In this document: piece by piece, positions 42,959 to 54,939 of the stretch
Position numbering within the stretch: the first letter of the stretch is position 1
Layout of the letters: each line of letters opens with the position of its first letter
DNA from: Medicago truncatula
Lineage: Eukaryota; Streptophyta; Magnoliopsida; Fabales; Fabaceae
NCBI RefSeq assembly: GCF_003473485.1
Contig: NC_053048.1
Span: forward strand, 23,243,255-23,307,254
Direction of reading: 5' to 3'
Length of the DNA stretch: 64,000 nucleotides
Position numbers and translations under genes: made by a program
The notes under the pieces: model-generated
Database searches by the model: none
Told to the model about the DNA's origin: nothing
The model's input: the letters and a program-made list of their open reading frames with translations, nothing else

Positions 42959-44655
42959 TTATGAGGAAACATAGGTCACCCCACTTTGACCACTATGAGT
43001 TAGTACATTAAACTTTCCACCAATAAGGGAGTGATCTCTTTCAAAAATAGGACGTTTAAGTTGTACATAACCACAATATTGCACTTTATCTACCACAACA
43101 TCTTTTTTGAATGAAGAAAGAGCCACTTCAATTCCTTCACCTGGAAAAGGTTCAATTTAATTACAAATCACATACTAAACAAATATATCAATCATAGTTT
43201 CAAATCGTGGTTGTGTTTGTGGTTGCGGTTACGATGTCATTGTAGTGTCCTCAAAATTCTTAACATTGCAATCGCAGATCACAATTTAAAACCATGTTTT
43301 CAAATCAACGCGGATTTCTCTAAAAGTTAAATGGACAAGAATTGAATAATTTTTACCATGTGTAACAAACAACAAGTTCTGAGTAGGATATTTATCTGCA
43401 AGGTTGTTAATTGTTTGTTGATATCTTGCCCTAGCTTGCAAAACTGATTCTTCCCACTTAGGTAGCTGAGGTTTATCAAGCAAAATTAGTTTTCATTAGC
43501 ACCAATAATATTTAATTGCAAGCATATTTATCTTTGACAAATTTCATAATAATAAAATTAAGATGGAAATGTCCCTGTGAACATAGCTCAGTTGGCAAGA
43601 ACATGCATTATTATATGTAGGGGTCGGGGTTCGAACCCCAGACACTCCACTTATTCACTTTGAAAAATGTGAATTCTAACCATCAGACTACGACAAAAAA
43701 CATTAAGATGGAAATCGTATTTATATGTACCTCTTTATAGACCATTTCTACATTATTATCCACTGTCCCAGCTGGGAGCATGGCTGCAAGTTCTGATATA
43801 TCAAAACTCAAATTTCCATCTTTAGGAGCAACATTGAGACGTATAGCTATGCTGTTTATCATTTCACATAATCCATACTCAAGAGAGACCTGCAAATTGT
43901 GGAAGTGAGAAAGAAGTTTTAGCAAATTAATTAAAAACTTCGTGTGTTTGATTATGTGGGGGTGATAAAAATTGTTTCTTAATGAATTGATCATTTAAAT
44001 GTAAAGTAGTTGATGTTTAGATACATATCTATAAAAGTGGGTTAAACAATATAGTTGAATGTAAAAATCCGATCAAAAACTACAAATCTAATCCGAATCA
44101 ATTCAACAAAAAAAACATTTGATCATGACAAAATCAATTAAACACATAAATCAATTTTTAAACCTTCATTTATCTTTTTTTTTTATATACCTTCATTTAT
44201 CTAATTGTCAAGAAAATAAAAAATTTACGCAAACAATAAATAAACACAGGATTTTAACTAGAAATTTTAATCAATTTCCTAAGCAAATAAATGAAACAAT
44301 ATCTGACCTTTACTTTTAAAGGATCAATGAGAATATTGTCACTAATGTCACTTTCACGAACATCGTTAACGGCAGAGAGAGCAATAACAAGTTCGGCAGC
44401 AGTCTGGATGCAGCGAAGAAATGGAGAGACAATGAGTCGATGTATCGGAAGACCAAGACTTTGTCGGATACTTTGTCCTATTTGAAATGCTCGAACCTGG
44501 CCCGGTTGGGTCAACGGAGGATCCCACGGCCGTGCTGCCGTGGATGTCCATGAGGGTACAAAGTTATCCATACGTTCACCATGCCTCATCACGATGATAT
44601 TCTGGTACATAATTGGGTGTTGATTTTCCAAACTATGGTTTCCTCTTAAATTCAT
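42959..44655 (-). CDS. phosphoglycerate mutase / histidine phosphatase family protein
   Basis: Four minus-strand exons, 44308-44655, 43731-43889, 43357-43465 and 42959-43140, with GT/AG borders and consistent phases (0, 0, 1), give 265 aa. Residues 23-28 are MRHGER, with the nucleophilic His25 of the family; SPFLRCIQT at 77-85 carries the second conserved Arg; FVTHGEG at 202-208 holds the second catalytic His. Length and motifs fit the plant branch related to UBASH3/TFC tau95-type phosphatases, likely cytosolic (no signal peptide). The substrate cannot be told. The ATG at 44655 is chosen because the TATA box lies 35-47 bp upstream. Intron 2 holds a SINE. Confidence 0.88.
43571..43701 (+). mobile_element. 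SINE in intron 2 of the mutase-like gene
   Basis: 131 bp flanked by ATTAAGATGGAAAT at 43557-43570 and 43702-43715. A box ATAGCTCAGTTGGCAAG, B box GGGGTTCGAACCCC, short A tail. Antisense to the gene and away from splice sites. Confidence 0.88.
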
Positions 44656-44689
44656 TTTCACTGTCACGTATATAAAGAGACTTAGCAAA

Positions 44690-44702
44690 AGTTTTATATA
44701 TA
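44690..44702 (-). promoter_or_regulatory. TATA box of the mutase-like gene
   Basis: ATATATATAAAAC on the minus strand, 35-47 bp before the chosen ATG; another TTTATATACG lies closer, at about 44672, too near the ATG to serve. The predicted leader is very short. Confidence 0.45.
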
Positions 44703-44709
44703 TGGGTCA

Positions 44710-45558
44710 TGTGTGTGTCACGTAGTATAATAAGAATGCAATGGAAAATTTTAAATGAATTTACGAAATTTCGTGCGAAGGATCAATGTTTACTTCAAAT
44801 TTCAACAAGGAAAATGTATATTAATGCAGGGAACATTTTTTATAGAATAATAATAAATCAGACATTTTTTTTTTTCTAAGAATGCGTGGTGTGTATTTTA
44901 TAATATATGCTTTCATGCCAAAATAAAATCTCAACTAAGAATTTAACGTACAAGTCTAAAAAACTAAGAATTTGACGTAATGATATTTCAATATTAGAGT
45001 CGCTTTCTTCATTATTTACTATTACTTGATAAATGTCATAGAACTACGTAAGATATATTAATATAGGTTGGCAATGTTTCTTTCACCAAAAAAAATGGTT
45101 GGCAATGTTATATTTTTTTTAGGGAGGTTGGCAATAATTTAATTTAAAAAGTGAAAATGAAATATATTAAAAACTATAAAGAACCTTAATATACAACACA
45201 AGTACGGATAGAATACGAGTCTAAAAATAACAACATACATCATGATAAAAATAAAAAAATCAACTAGAGGCTTTAGGCTCGAGCTAAGTGACTAAACTCA
45301 TACAGTGAAACGGACTATGCCACCAAAATTGAAGATTAAAAGATAAATTATTGCTCTTCGTTTTAAACCACGAAAAAAACGTGCATGTTTTTTTCAACCA
45401 AGATTTGAACTCTAATTATTGTATTAATATATGTCAAGAAAAATGTCTTGTTGAAATAAAAATGTTAAGAAAAATATAATAATACAATAATTCGTCACCC
45501 TATCCTAAATATAAAATATTATTGAAAGAACAACAAAGAAATAATATATAAAATGATT
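44710..45558. other. no gene recognised
   Basis: AT-rich intergenic DNA with A/T runs and short repeats (GGTTGGCAATG twice, near 45064 and 45098). It may contain intron sequence of the exon-like frame at 45736. Confidence 0.3.
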
Positions 45559-45582
45559 AAGATAAGAGATTTAAACAAACCT

Positions 45583-45713
45583 AGTTCAACTGGCAAAATG
45601 CCGAAATTGTTAGGCCGGATGCCATGACCGGGGTTCGAACCGCGGTACCTCCACTTGTGTGTGTGAGTTTATAATGGCTTTGCCATTTCGTCTATCTACC
45701 AAAAAAAAAAAAA
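45583..45713 (+). mobile_element. SINE with a 24-bp target duplication
   Basis: 131 bp flanked by the same 24 bases (AAGATAAGAGATTTAAACAA plus ACCT) at 45559-45582 and 45714-45737. It carries a B box GGGGTTCGAACCGCGG and an A15 tail. A very young insertion, judged by the perfect duplication. Confidence 0.88.
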
Positions 45714-45735
45714 AAGATAAGAGATTTAAACAAAC

Positions 45736-45814
45736 CTGTATGTAATGATCGAAAGCCAGCTACTTTACTCCTCTGAATAGCATGAAATGGTTGAAGAGAG
45801 CAGAAACGAAGCAT
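45736..45814 (-). CDS. possible first exon of an unidentified, mitochondrial-targeted-looking protein
   Basis: Minus-strand ATG at 45814 opens MLRFCSLQPFHAIQRSKVAG then FRSLHT, and meets a splice donor ACAG|GTTTGT at 45735. Basic, acid-free and rich in Ser/Arg, it resembles a mitochondrial presequence. No downstream exon was recognised before 44655, so it may be a relic or an upstream exon with a long intron. Longer in-frame sequence upstream (to 45952) is hydrophobic and probably non-coding. Partial and uncertain. Confidence 0.3.
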
Positions 45815-45959
45815 GTTTGTATGAACAAAGAAGAAAATATAGAAATACAAATATTTTTGAATCAGAGAGCTCAAAGAAGAAGAGGTTGGAGAAAGAAGAA
45901 CAACTAATATTAAATAATATTGAACGTTCAAAATATGTGAATTTATGAACAAATGGGTC

Positions 45960-47030
45960 CAAAAGATTTGTTCTAGGAAACTTCGTTAAAGTATAGTGTC
46001 ATTAAATATAATTGAAATTGCAAAGAAAGTGTAGTACAAATGGGTCCAAGAGAGTCTTCGTTTAACTTTTTTCATGAGATTTGAATTTGAGTAAGTTGCA
46101 GATGAATTTAACCAAAGTTATATCATTGACTTTAATCAATTATGATGATTTCTTCTGCGCGTACACATCACTACATATTTAATTGACTAAAGTTTTCATT
46201 GTTTTTGGTATGCTCATATTTTTATTTGAGAGGGTATTTTTTATTTATTTATAAGAAAATGTTAACCCAAAATGATTTTGTTCTTATAGAAAGAGCCTAA
46301 AGGAACAGGTATAAATTTTTACTAGATATCGTTATTGTGTGTATGACCCTTATTTTTCTTCCCCTTACATGTCTCTTTCTTCTATTTGAGGTTGTAGTTT
46401 TCTCTTGAAGAATTTCATATTTGTGTTGTTTTATGGGTAGTTTCTGTGTCTTTAGTTTTTGAGGTTGTGACATAACAATACAATGGTTATAAAACTATTT
46501 TACATTGTCGATATGGTACATAACTATGAAGCCTGTATACTCTAATATAGAAACGTACTTGCATCGGATACTGATACTCTACGGTACGGATATCCACGGA
46601 TACGTACCTACAGAGTATCAAAATTAGTTATTTTAATTTAAAAATATGTATTTTATCGGATACTTATAGGATACTCGACAAATACACAAATACTTATATG
46701 ATACTTCACAAATACGTATCCTGGAAAAAACGATGGGTAAATAAGTAAGATTGTACTGTGAAAATCAATGGAGATGTATATGATTTAATTTAAGATTGAA
46801 TCAGTATAATTGTTTTTCGATTAATCAATTTAAATTTATGTTTTGTGAGAATGAAGTGACGAGAGAAGATTCAATCAATCAACATTAAACAATATTTCTT
46901 TTGAGTTCTTTTATAAATGCTCTTTTTTTTAGAGAAGATGCATTTGTTAATTTCATAATATATGAATGAAAATAAAAAATATATATAATTTATACCAAAA
47001 CTTCACATTTTTATTTTATCACATGTATTA
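45960..47030. repeat. no gene; dispersed repeat 46495-46735
   Basis: 46540-46735 has many GGATAC and CGGATAC/GTATCC words in both directions (CGGATATCCACGGATACG), a fold-back-prone repeat. The rest is AT-rich without coding. Confidence 0.35.
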
Positions 47031-47040
47031 TTTTTTATAA

Positions 47041-47515
47041 ACTTTGACTTTTATGATTATATATACTAATGATCATTTATTCTTAAATTGCGGTGTTTTT
47101 GCTCAGCTTTGGCAATTGGTTCGGAATTGGTTAAAGGTTTATACAGCTTTGCCGTCAAATACAGAGGATCACTTCCTTCAGTTTGGATCGGCTTCTGGTT
47201 ATGCAAGATCGCGGTGCTCTTTAATGTTTATGATTTGGTTTGCGACTTCTAGGGTTATCTGGAAGAAAAGAAACAACAGAATTTTTCGGGGCCAAGAGAA
47301 CACAACTCTTAAACTTTTGGAAAATATAAAACTTCTTTCCTTTTGGTGGCCTAAAGCAAATTGTGCTTATTTCCCTTATTTTCATGATTGGTGCCAAAAT
47401 CCTTTATTATGTTTGGGTGGTACTTAATTGTTATTTTATTTTTGTTTGAACCTTTATTATGCTGGTGGGATAGTCTGTTGGTGTTAATATATTCCATTTT
47501 GATTTCTTCAACAAA
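47041..47515 (+). pseudogene. 5'-truncated LINE: reverse-transcriptase zinc-binding tail
   Basis: The frame DHLFLNCGVFAQLWQLVRNW through MIWFATSRVIWKKRNNRIF is the zf-RVT domain at the end of plant LINE ORF2 (H..F..C...W...W). It ends at 47427, followed by a 3' UTR and a short A tail at about 47512. Everything upstream is missing, as usual for target-primed insertions. Confidence 0.78.
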
Positions 47516-49300
47516 AAAATAAGAGTAATAAATGTTTTTTTTTTCAAGTATTTTACATGCATAAAATTTTGATATTCATTAACGTATTTTAACTATATCG
47601 TATCCTAAATTTTAAATTTTAATAATGAAAATATTGATTGATGTACTAAAACTGACTGATGGATTGATTGGCTTCACAAATCACAATTTACACTATCCAA
47701 ACCACTCAATTGCTACCTATATTTGGTGTGATAGATTGGGATGTTTGACAGCACACCTTAGTATAGGTGACAGTGAGGGATTGATGAAGAATCCAGTGTC
47801 AGTGTCTCTCTCTGTTACTCCATAATCTATCTAGTCCAATTCTCACTACAACATGTAACAACTAAAGATACTGGACCTTTTAACAGCAAATATCTCTCAA
47901 ATGACAAAGCTAAACCTGTCACCTATTTTCATTTTAAATTTTATTTTTTTATTAATTTATTAAAGTTGTTCTCATGCGACTTAAAGTTTATGAGTTCAAA
48001 TCTTCGAAATGATATGTTGTATAAAAAATTGACAAGACTACATATAATACACTATGATGAGACGTCTTCTCAAACTCTATGTATGTGAAAACTTTACTGC
48101 ACGAAATTTGTCTTGTAGTAGTGTGTTAGAGTGAAATTAAATAAACTATGTAATAGCAATGATAGTAACTAGATAGAAAGAAAGTCCTCTCATATCAATA
48201 TCAACACCATGCTGAAAAACAAAGAAAATGAATGTAGTGTAGCAGCAAATCCCTCATTGAAATTCTAACTCTACCAAATATTAGCCACTTCTTTAACTGA
48301 AACTTCTCACTGAAGTTCAACATTTACATTATTTAACAATTTTCAATTAATGTTGGTTGCAAGGAGGGTATATGTTATAAAATTTGAACCAATTTATGCT
48401 TATTCTAAAGATTAAATTGTATAAATAGATAAAAGTAGAGAAAAAGGACTGTGATTGTTCCAAATTATATGATTTCAGATTTAAAGTTAAGTGTTCCAAT
48501 AAAATTTTAGCCACCATGAATTTTCTATTTAAACATTTAAAGAGTGAACTTTTATTCAACTAGTAAACATAATTTTAAAAATAATTCTGTAATTATCAAT
48601 TTTCTTTCTTCGAAGTATAATTATTAATTGATGAGACCCCGTCCCAGACCATATATATGCGGAAGTTTTAGTGCATCAGATTGCCTCAAAGTTTAAACCA
48701 AATTACCTCCAACTACAGTTAAGATATTCTTAATCAAAGCATAACTGATATGCATTAGGAACAATGACAATATTTGCGTTACTGGCACATAAATCTATTT
48801 TCCAAGTCACAGCAAGAGAATCACATTATTTGCAGGTAAGTAACAAATATAAGCACTGAGACCAAAAGAGATTACAATAGCTTTAATCTGTTTAATTATG
48901 AAACCTTTTTTCTTTAATTAACCAGCCTGCTTTAAATTTTGCATAGTGATCAATGTTGAAGAATCTGAGAAACCAAATAAAAAGCTGCATTAGAAGCATG
49001 AACTGAATAATGACAATTAAAGCTAATCAAAATGGTATAAGATAAACTGTATTAAGAAATAACATCAGAAACATTACAGTGCAGTAGGGACTTGATATGG
49101 GACAGACCCCATCCAAGTTTTGGACAACCTAGCAAGGTTATGAGCTACAACCTTCAAATGTCTCCTAACATGGCATGCATTGACACTGCCTAATTCTTAC
49201 ATAGATTGGTATTCAAACATTTAACCATAGTTTGTAGGTTAAGATAGAAAAGTTATAATTCTTGAGTCAATTTTCGCTGTTGTTTGATCATCTAAACTCT
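47516..49300. other. no gene; intergenic and downstream region of the CLSY gene
   Basis: AT-rich DNA with a SINE-like scrap near 47960-48000 (TTATGAGTTCAAATC). 49080-49250 is less AT-rich and may be 3' UTR of the CLSY gene. No domain seen. Confidence 0.3.
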
Positions 49301-49309
49301 AAAGTTTAA

Positions 49310-52300
49310 TCAAGAGCCGAAACTCTCAACCAAATCTCGCTCCTTTGACTGAACTGTAACAAACACGTCTTTGAACGTTTCGTGCTGTTTCAACTGATCA
49401 AGAATTCTATCTTCAAAGTTAACAGCACAACTCTTGGACTTATCTTTATCAGCATTTTTAGCCGAAAAAACCAGTTCAGATAACCTGTGCTTTTCGGCCT
49501 GTTTGCGATGTTTTATTTTCTCAGCAGTCCCTTCGGTGAGCAGATGGTAAGTGTATACAACCTTCTTTTGGCCAATCCTATATGCTCTACTGATAGCCTG
49601 TCGATCGACTGATGGATTCCATACAACATCGAGCAGCACAACCCTTGATGCTCCGACTAAGCTAATTCCCTCGGAACAAGCATTTGTCGATGCAAGGAGG
49701 ATCTTTGCTTGGCTGTTAGCATCATTGAAGCTATGGATTAAGGATTGTCTGTCCTTTAGACTAACCTCTCCATGCATGAAGAGGATTTCCTTCCCCACTG
49801 TCCAGTTTAAAGAAATGTGCGATAATTGGTCTATGATTAAGCATAAGGGACGGATTAATTGGCTGAACACAAGAACTTTCTCTTTAACAGCATCACAAAG
49901 TCTAACAAACTCAACCAGAAATTTGGTTTTCACACCTACATATGGATTCAATCGAAGCTTTTCTAGCTGGTCCTTGTCGACAACAGATTCCTCTTCTTTC
50001 AAAAGATCGCATTCGAGGAAAAGATACGGATGGATTGATGCCATTGTCAGCTTACGCTCAAAGATCAACGCGTTCTGACGACTTTGAATGCTGTCAAGAA
50101 TTTGCTTCTGCAAACTGTCCGGCTTCAAAGTCAGCTTACAATTTCTTATCCCAGGGAGCTTCTTTTGAAGGATCGCACCTTTATGAACATGAACAAATGG
50201 ATCCATAAGCAATTTTAACTGTTTGATCTTATGGTCGGAAGGATTACAGGTTGAGTTGCCATAATCGGCTTCCCAACTCCATTCTTCAGATACTTTTTTA
50301 TATTCCTGCTTCAGGCAAAACTTTTTCAGCTCATGCGGTATCGTGTTAGGAAACGAAGGCTTCACTAGGCTCAAAATGTTGTACAGTTCCAAGAAATTGT
50401 TCTGGAAAGGAGTTCCAGAAAGGATGATCCGCTTGCGGGTTTGAATTTTCGACAATACCTTCCAAATAAGACTTCTTTCATTTCTCGGTATGTGTCCTTC
50501 ATCTAGCACTAACAAACCAGGAGATTCAAGTAAAGCGTTTCTCATATCGCCATTTTGTTTCCTCTTCTCCACATTTGTATGTTTTCTCTTTTTCCTGCGT
50601 TTGGATCCCCCTTCTCCGGCTAGCTTCTCGTACAAATTGTAACTGATTCCCAGAATGCTCTTTTCTTTGTACCAAGAAATCAGTTTCACCATCCGTGTTG
50701 TATCCTTACTAAGCCGCTTATTAGACCAATTAACAAAATCAACAGCATCATCATGCTCTTTACCGGATAATTTGAGATTGTTCAAATTGTGAAATGGAAC
50801 TCCAATGTCCCATTTTTTGAACTCATCTTCCCAAGTAAGTAACAAACTCGCAGGAGCAACAATAACCGGCAAGCATTTAGGAAACACTTTCAGATATGAC
50901 ATGAGAAACATTATAGTCAACCTTGTCTTTCCGGTTCCGGGAGCATGGGAGATAATGCAGCCACCCTCCCTGCGAGGATTGGTTTTACTTAACTTGTGAA
51001 GATCGATGTGTCCTGTCAAGTTTTTCCAAATGAACTCAAAGCCTTCTAGTTGATGAGGATACAAGGTTTCTTTCACATCATCAGGAATTAGGTCCCAAAC
51101 AGTGCCTTCATTATGAGAGAAATTAGTCTCTGGTTCACCATCAGAAACATTGAACTGAGAGCCATCAAAGTGTGAGACATTTACTGAATCATCAAATGAA
51201 GCCCTTTTTCCAGAACCTTCAGAGGGAAATCTATCCATCTATGTCATGAACAACATGAGTATGCAAAAGTTAGTGCCTCTTATCAAAATATCGCAGTGTC
51301 AAATCACAGCTAACATAGTAATAACTAAGATACTTCTCTACTACTGCAGGAGAATTATTGAGAACATGATGCCATAATGAAATCAAAGCAAACTCAAATT
51401 AATGGAAACTATATGAATCTCATAGAAATCAATATCTGTTTTACTCATTAATTTTTAAATAACGTGAGAAAAAACAGAAAAAATCAAACATACTGAACTA
51501 CTACTATTTTGCTCTTCAGTTTTTACACATCTTGAGAAAAACAAAACAATGCATGTGAATCAGTTTGTCAATCGCGGGTTGCAAAAAATAGCGATTTCTT
51601 CAAATTATGCTATGCCTCTGCTTTAGCCGCAGTTAGACAACACTTAGCATTGAATCGCGTATTGTGGAACAATAGCGGTTTGTTCAAACTTCTCTAATAA
51701 ATGTCATAATCAAAACATTCACCAAGTTATTTTACATAAATCAATATGTAACTGTGCTTACCACCAGTTGTGAGACATATTTGATCTCAGTGACAACCAC
51801 ACCACACCATCTGCAATATACACCAATCTGATCGTCGAAACAAGTGTCGTGTTCACAAAGAGTGGATGGATTTCTCATGTCATTTGTCCCTAAATTTCCA
51901 ATCTGCAGATAGTAACACACTAAGTTAATCACTGATTTCTCCTTAAAAATACCATTGATTATAAACAGTTTAAATTAAAAATCAAAATCAGCTTAAGCAC
52001 TAGTCCTATAGTTCACAAATTAAAATGGAATGTTCAAATTTAAATGTTCTTAAAGAGCAGGATTACCATGGATTCAGCTTCTGATTCTCTAAGGGCTGTA
52101 TCCATTTGATCCCATAACGGTTCCTGCTCCAACTCCTCTTTGGTCTTTTGCACTTCTTCCACCTTTTTAAGGCTCCATATCTGTGGAGGTGTCTCAACAC
52201 AAACCGGCGGTGACCGTGTATCTCTATCTCGCCAATCATCGTTGCCATCCTTCACCTCCAACACAATTGAATCCTTCTTCATTGTATTCTTGTTGCCCCA

Positions 52301-53908
52301 AAAGCATTCTGCAAGGAGTTTAGCTAAACACAGCTCCTTCGGCACAAACATTTTAGTCAAACCATTGTTGTTCATAGATTCCTTCTTCTCACCATTACGG
52401 ATCCTAAATCTGCTTTTACAGTCCCCCCCTTTATTCTCTGTCATTTTTGGTTTATCTGAATCCCTCATCTTTTCTTGTTTTGCTTGAGGGGAAGAAACTC
52501 CTCCAACACCTAAACCTTTGACATGTTTCTGTTTTCCTTCATCAGAATCACCAACATTCACATTCACATTCTCATAAACTTTAGCATCATCTTTGGATTT
52601 TGCTTTGGCATTGGCATTATTTGACTCACCCTTGTGAACCTTAGAATGAACAAAACTTATAGGTTGATCAGCAACAAATTGAAAATCATATTTATTACTG
52701 ACATTTTGCATTTTTATGCCTACACTCTTTGATTCACGTTTCTTCGATTCTCCATTCCCTTTGGAAGAAGAACAACCCTTCACTGGATCAAAATAATCCT
52801 TTTTCTCAAAGGTTATTAAATTGGAATGATCTGCATGTTCTGATACATCATTGCAAACAGAAGAAGGACTATTTTCAATGTTTACCTCCACATTATTCGT
52901 CTCAGAAATTACACATTTTTGATCCTCCACCTCTCTCACCATCTCCAGTAACCCATTGGAAAATTCTTCCCAAATCTTACTCAAATCCTCCCCTTTGTCC
53001 TCCTCCTCCTCCTCCTCCTCCTCCTCCTCACCATCATCAACATCAACATCAACATCAACATAAGAGGATTCACTGTGTTTATTGTTCGCCTCTCTCGCTA
53101 ACTCCTCCATCACATTGAAGTATTTTTGCCTACCCTTTTTCTCCTCCTCCACCTCCTCCTCCTCCTCCTCCTCCTCCTCCTCCTCAGCATCATCATCATC
53201 AACAGAAGAGGATCCAGAAGAACTTTCATCATCACTTTCAGAAATCTCATTCACCTCATCCACCATAAAATCCTCATCACTAGTCTCATTTTCTTCACTT
53301 TCATCATCATCATCATCTTCTTCTTCAGAATCATCTTCATCAGAACCATCTACATCTTCATCATCATCAACAATGTTTCGATCCTTAGCATCAATTTCAT
53401 CACATCCTCCTCCACTTTCCTCAGTCTGTACTTCTTTTTCAACATCAACACAACCCTCAAACATCTTCTCATCACATTGCAACAACCCTTCTTCATCTTT
53501 ATCATCATCATCAATGGAAATAACCTCACCATTTTTCGGAACCACAAAAGATTCTTCTTTAACTTCCCTTTCATCTTTTTCTCCAATTTCATCACTTTCA
53601 ACTTTCTTTTCAAAATCAACACTTCTCTCATCACAATGCTCTGACCCTTTTTCATCTCCATCATCATAATCAAGGGAAATAACCTCAACATTCTTAGGAA
53701 CAACAAAAGGCTCTTCTTCTTCTTCTTCTTCTTCTTCTACCTTTCTTTTCTTAGAACCAGAAACAGAGTTCAAAACATTCTTTCTCCGTTTTGATGACCC
53801 AACAAGTGGAACACAACTAAACAATGGAACATTTTTGCTACGAGTTCTGCTAGAAACACCAAGTAAGAAAACATTTCTGCTACGAGTTCTACTAGAAACA
53901 CCAGCCAT
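49310..53908 (-). CDS. CLSY: SNF2-type chromatin remodeller, CLASSY (CLSY3/4-like) family
   Basis: Three minus-strand exons, 52067-53908, 51762-51902 and 49310-51238, all phase 0 with GT/AG borders, give 1303 aa. Residues 1-614 are a disordered acidic N-terminus: two copies of GVSSRTRS(R/K)NV, poly-Glu runs and Asp/Ser stretches. Residues 615-661 hold a zinc-finger-like LCEHD...CRWCG block typical of CLSY/DRD1. Exon 3 is the SNF2 ATPase: GTGKT at 762-766, DEGH (907-910), SGTPFQNN (935-942), RAYRIGQ (1212-1218). Family members bring Pol IV to loci for RNA-directed DNA methylation in the nucleus. The start is the ATG at 53908; a TTG in frame 12 bp earlier is ignored. No frame disruption; apparently functional. 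Confidence 0.92.
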
Positions 53909-54003
53909 AAGGAAAAACAAAACAAACAGAACAAGAAAAAAGGGTTGTGTTCTGTGCTAGGAATGTGATGTGATAAGTGAAAGAAGATCTTAATGGAAGA
54001 ATG

Positions 54004-54005
<2 letters not shown>

Positions 54006-54038
<33 letters not shown>
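54006..54038. repeat. (GA)n in the CLSY leader
   Basis: About 16 AG units some 100 bp upstream of the CLSY ATG (CT repeat on the coding strand), a common plant leader/promoter microsatellite. Confidence 0.8.
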
Positions 54039-54231
54039 GCCACTGAAGACGCAGTGTTATTATGGCGCCAGAGTAGATTACTGAACACCAAACTAATTAG
54101 TCTCTAAGATCTTCTTCCCATGTTGTTGATTGATGTTGACTCCTTTTATTATAAGCTTTTTGTAAATATCAACATAATAAATGATAAAAATAAATAAATA
54201 TAGGAAATAGGAAAATTTTAACAAAATCTTA

Positions 54232-54580
54232 GGGTGTGTTTGTTTCAAGTTATAATTGTTAATTCCTAGGAATAAAATGATAGAAATGTATATGCCTATG
54301 TTTGTTACAAGTTTACTAAAATTTATTCCTTGGTATAAAATGTTCCTGGGAATAGAAAAAATTTCCCAAGGAAAAGGGTGGGAATAAAGTTCCCATGGAG
54401 ATGGGAATAAATTCATAAATAGTTTACCTATTATAATCCCTATTTTTATGGTTCCTAGAAATATTATAAAGTTAACCAAACATATTTTTCCTAAATTCCT
54501 TGGAATAAAATTCCCATCTTTATATTTCAAGGAATGTTATTCCTAGGAATAAATTTGGTAAACTTGAAACAAACACACCC
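54232..54580. mobile_element. Tourist-like MITE, 349 bp, TTA TSD
   Basis: Inverted ends GGGTGTGTTTGTTTCAAGTT both ways, TTA at 54229-54231 and 54581-54583. Internally, the TTCCTAGGAATAA motif recurs. It lies 320 bp upstream of the CLSY start, so could affect that promoter. Confidence 0.88.
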
Positions 54581-54796
54581 TTAGGGTAATAGTCATTTTG
54601 GAAACGGCCAACTATAATAGTTTTTAATGTACCGAAATTTTAAAATAATCTTTGATTGTATATTATGTTGGTTAAAATAGTTTCAGATATTAAAATGTTA
54701 TATTCATGTAATAATTAAATACATCATCGTTATAATAAGAATCGAAGAATGTATCTTGTAAAAACACTTTCTATTGTATTAATATCACTACATGTT

Positions 54797-54930
54797 GGTC
54801 CTTGTGAGTATACATCAGTTGGTAGGGACTTGCATTGCTATATGTAGGGGTCGGGGTTCGAACTTCGGACACCTCACTTATTCAGCTTAAAAAAGATAAA
54901 TTTTAGCCACTAAGCTACTTGACAAAAAAA
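54797..54930 (+). mobile_element. SINE
   Basis: GGTCCTTGTGAGTATACATC, B box GGGGTTCGAACTTCGG, tail ending GACAAAAAAAA. Same family as 43571-43701. No obvious target duplication. Confidence 0.7.
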
Positions 54931-54939
54931 ATATTACAA

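Noticed and set aside
43571-43640. True tRNA gene
   Set aside because: A and B boxes are present but no cloverleaf can be closed, and an A tail with target duplication shows a SINE. The same applies to 6282, 45583 and 54797.
46495-46735. Telomere-like or centromeric satellite
   Set aside because: The GGATAC words are irregular and face both ways; a dispersed repeat explains them better.
49551-50208. Plus-strand open frames over the CLSY ATPase
   Set aside because: Antisense of conserved SNF2 motifs; composition explained by the gene on the other strand.
52140-53706. Long Ser-rich, Ile-rich and Met/Lys-rich frames
   Set aside because: They are other readings of the poly-Glu/Asp-coding repeats of CLSY exon 1.
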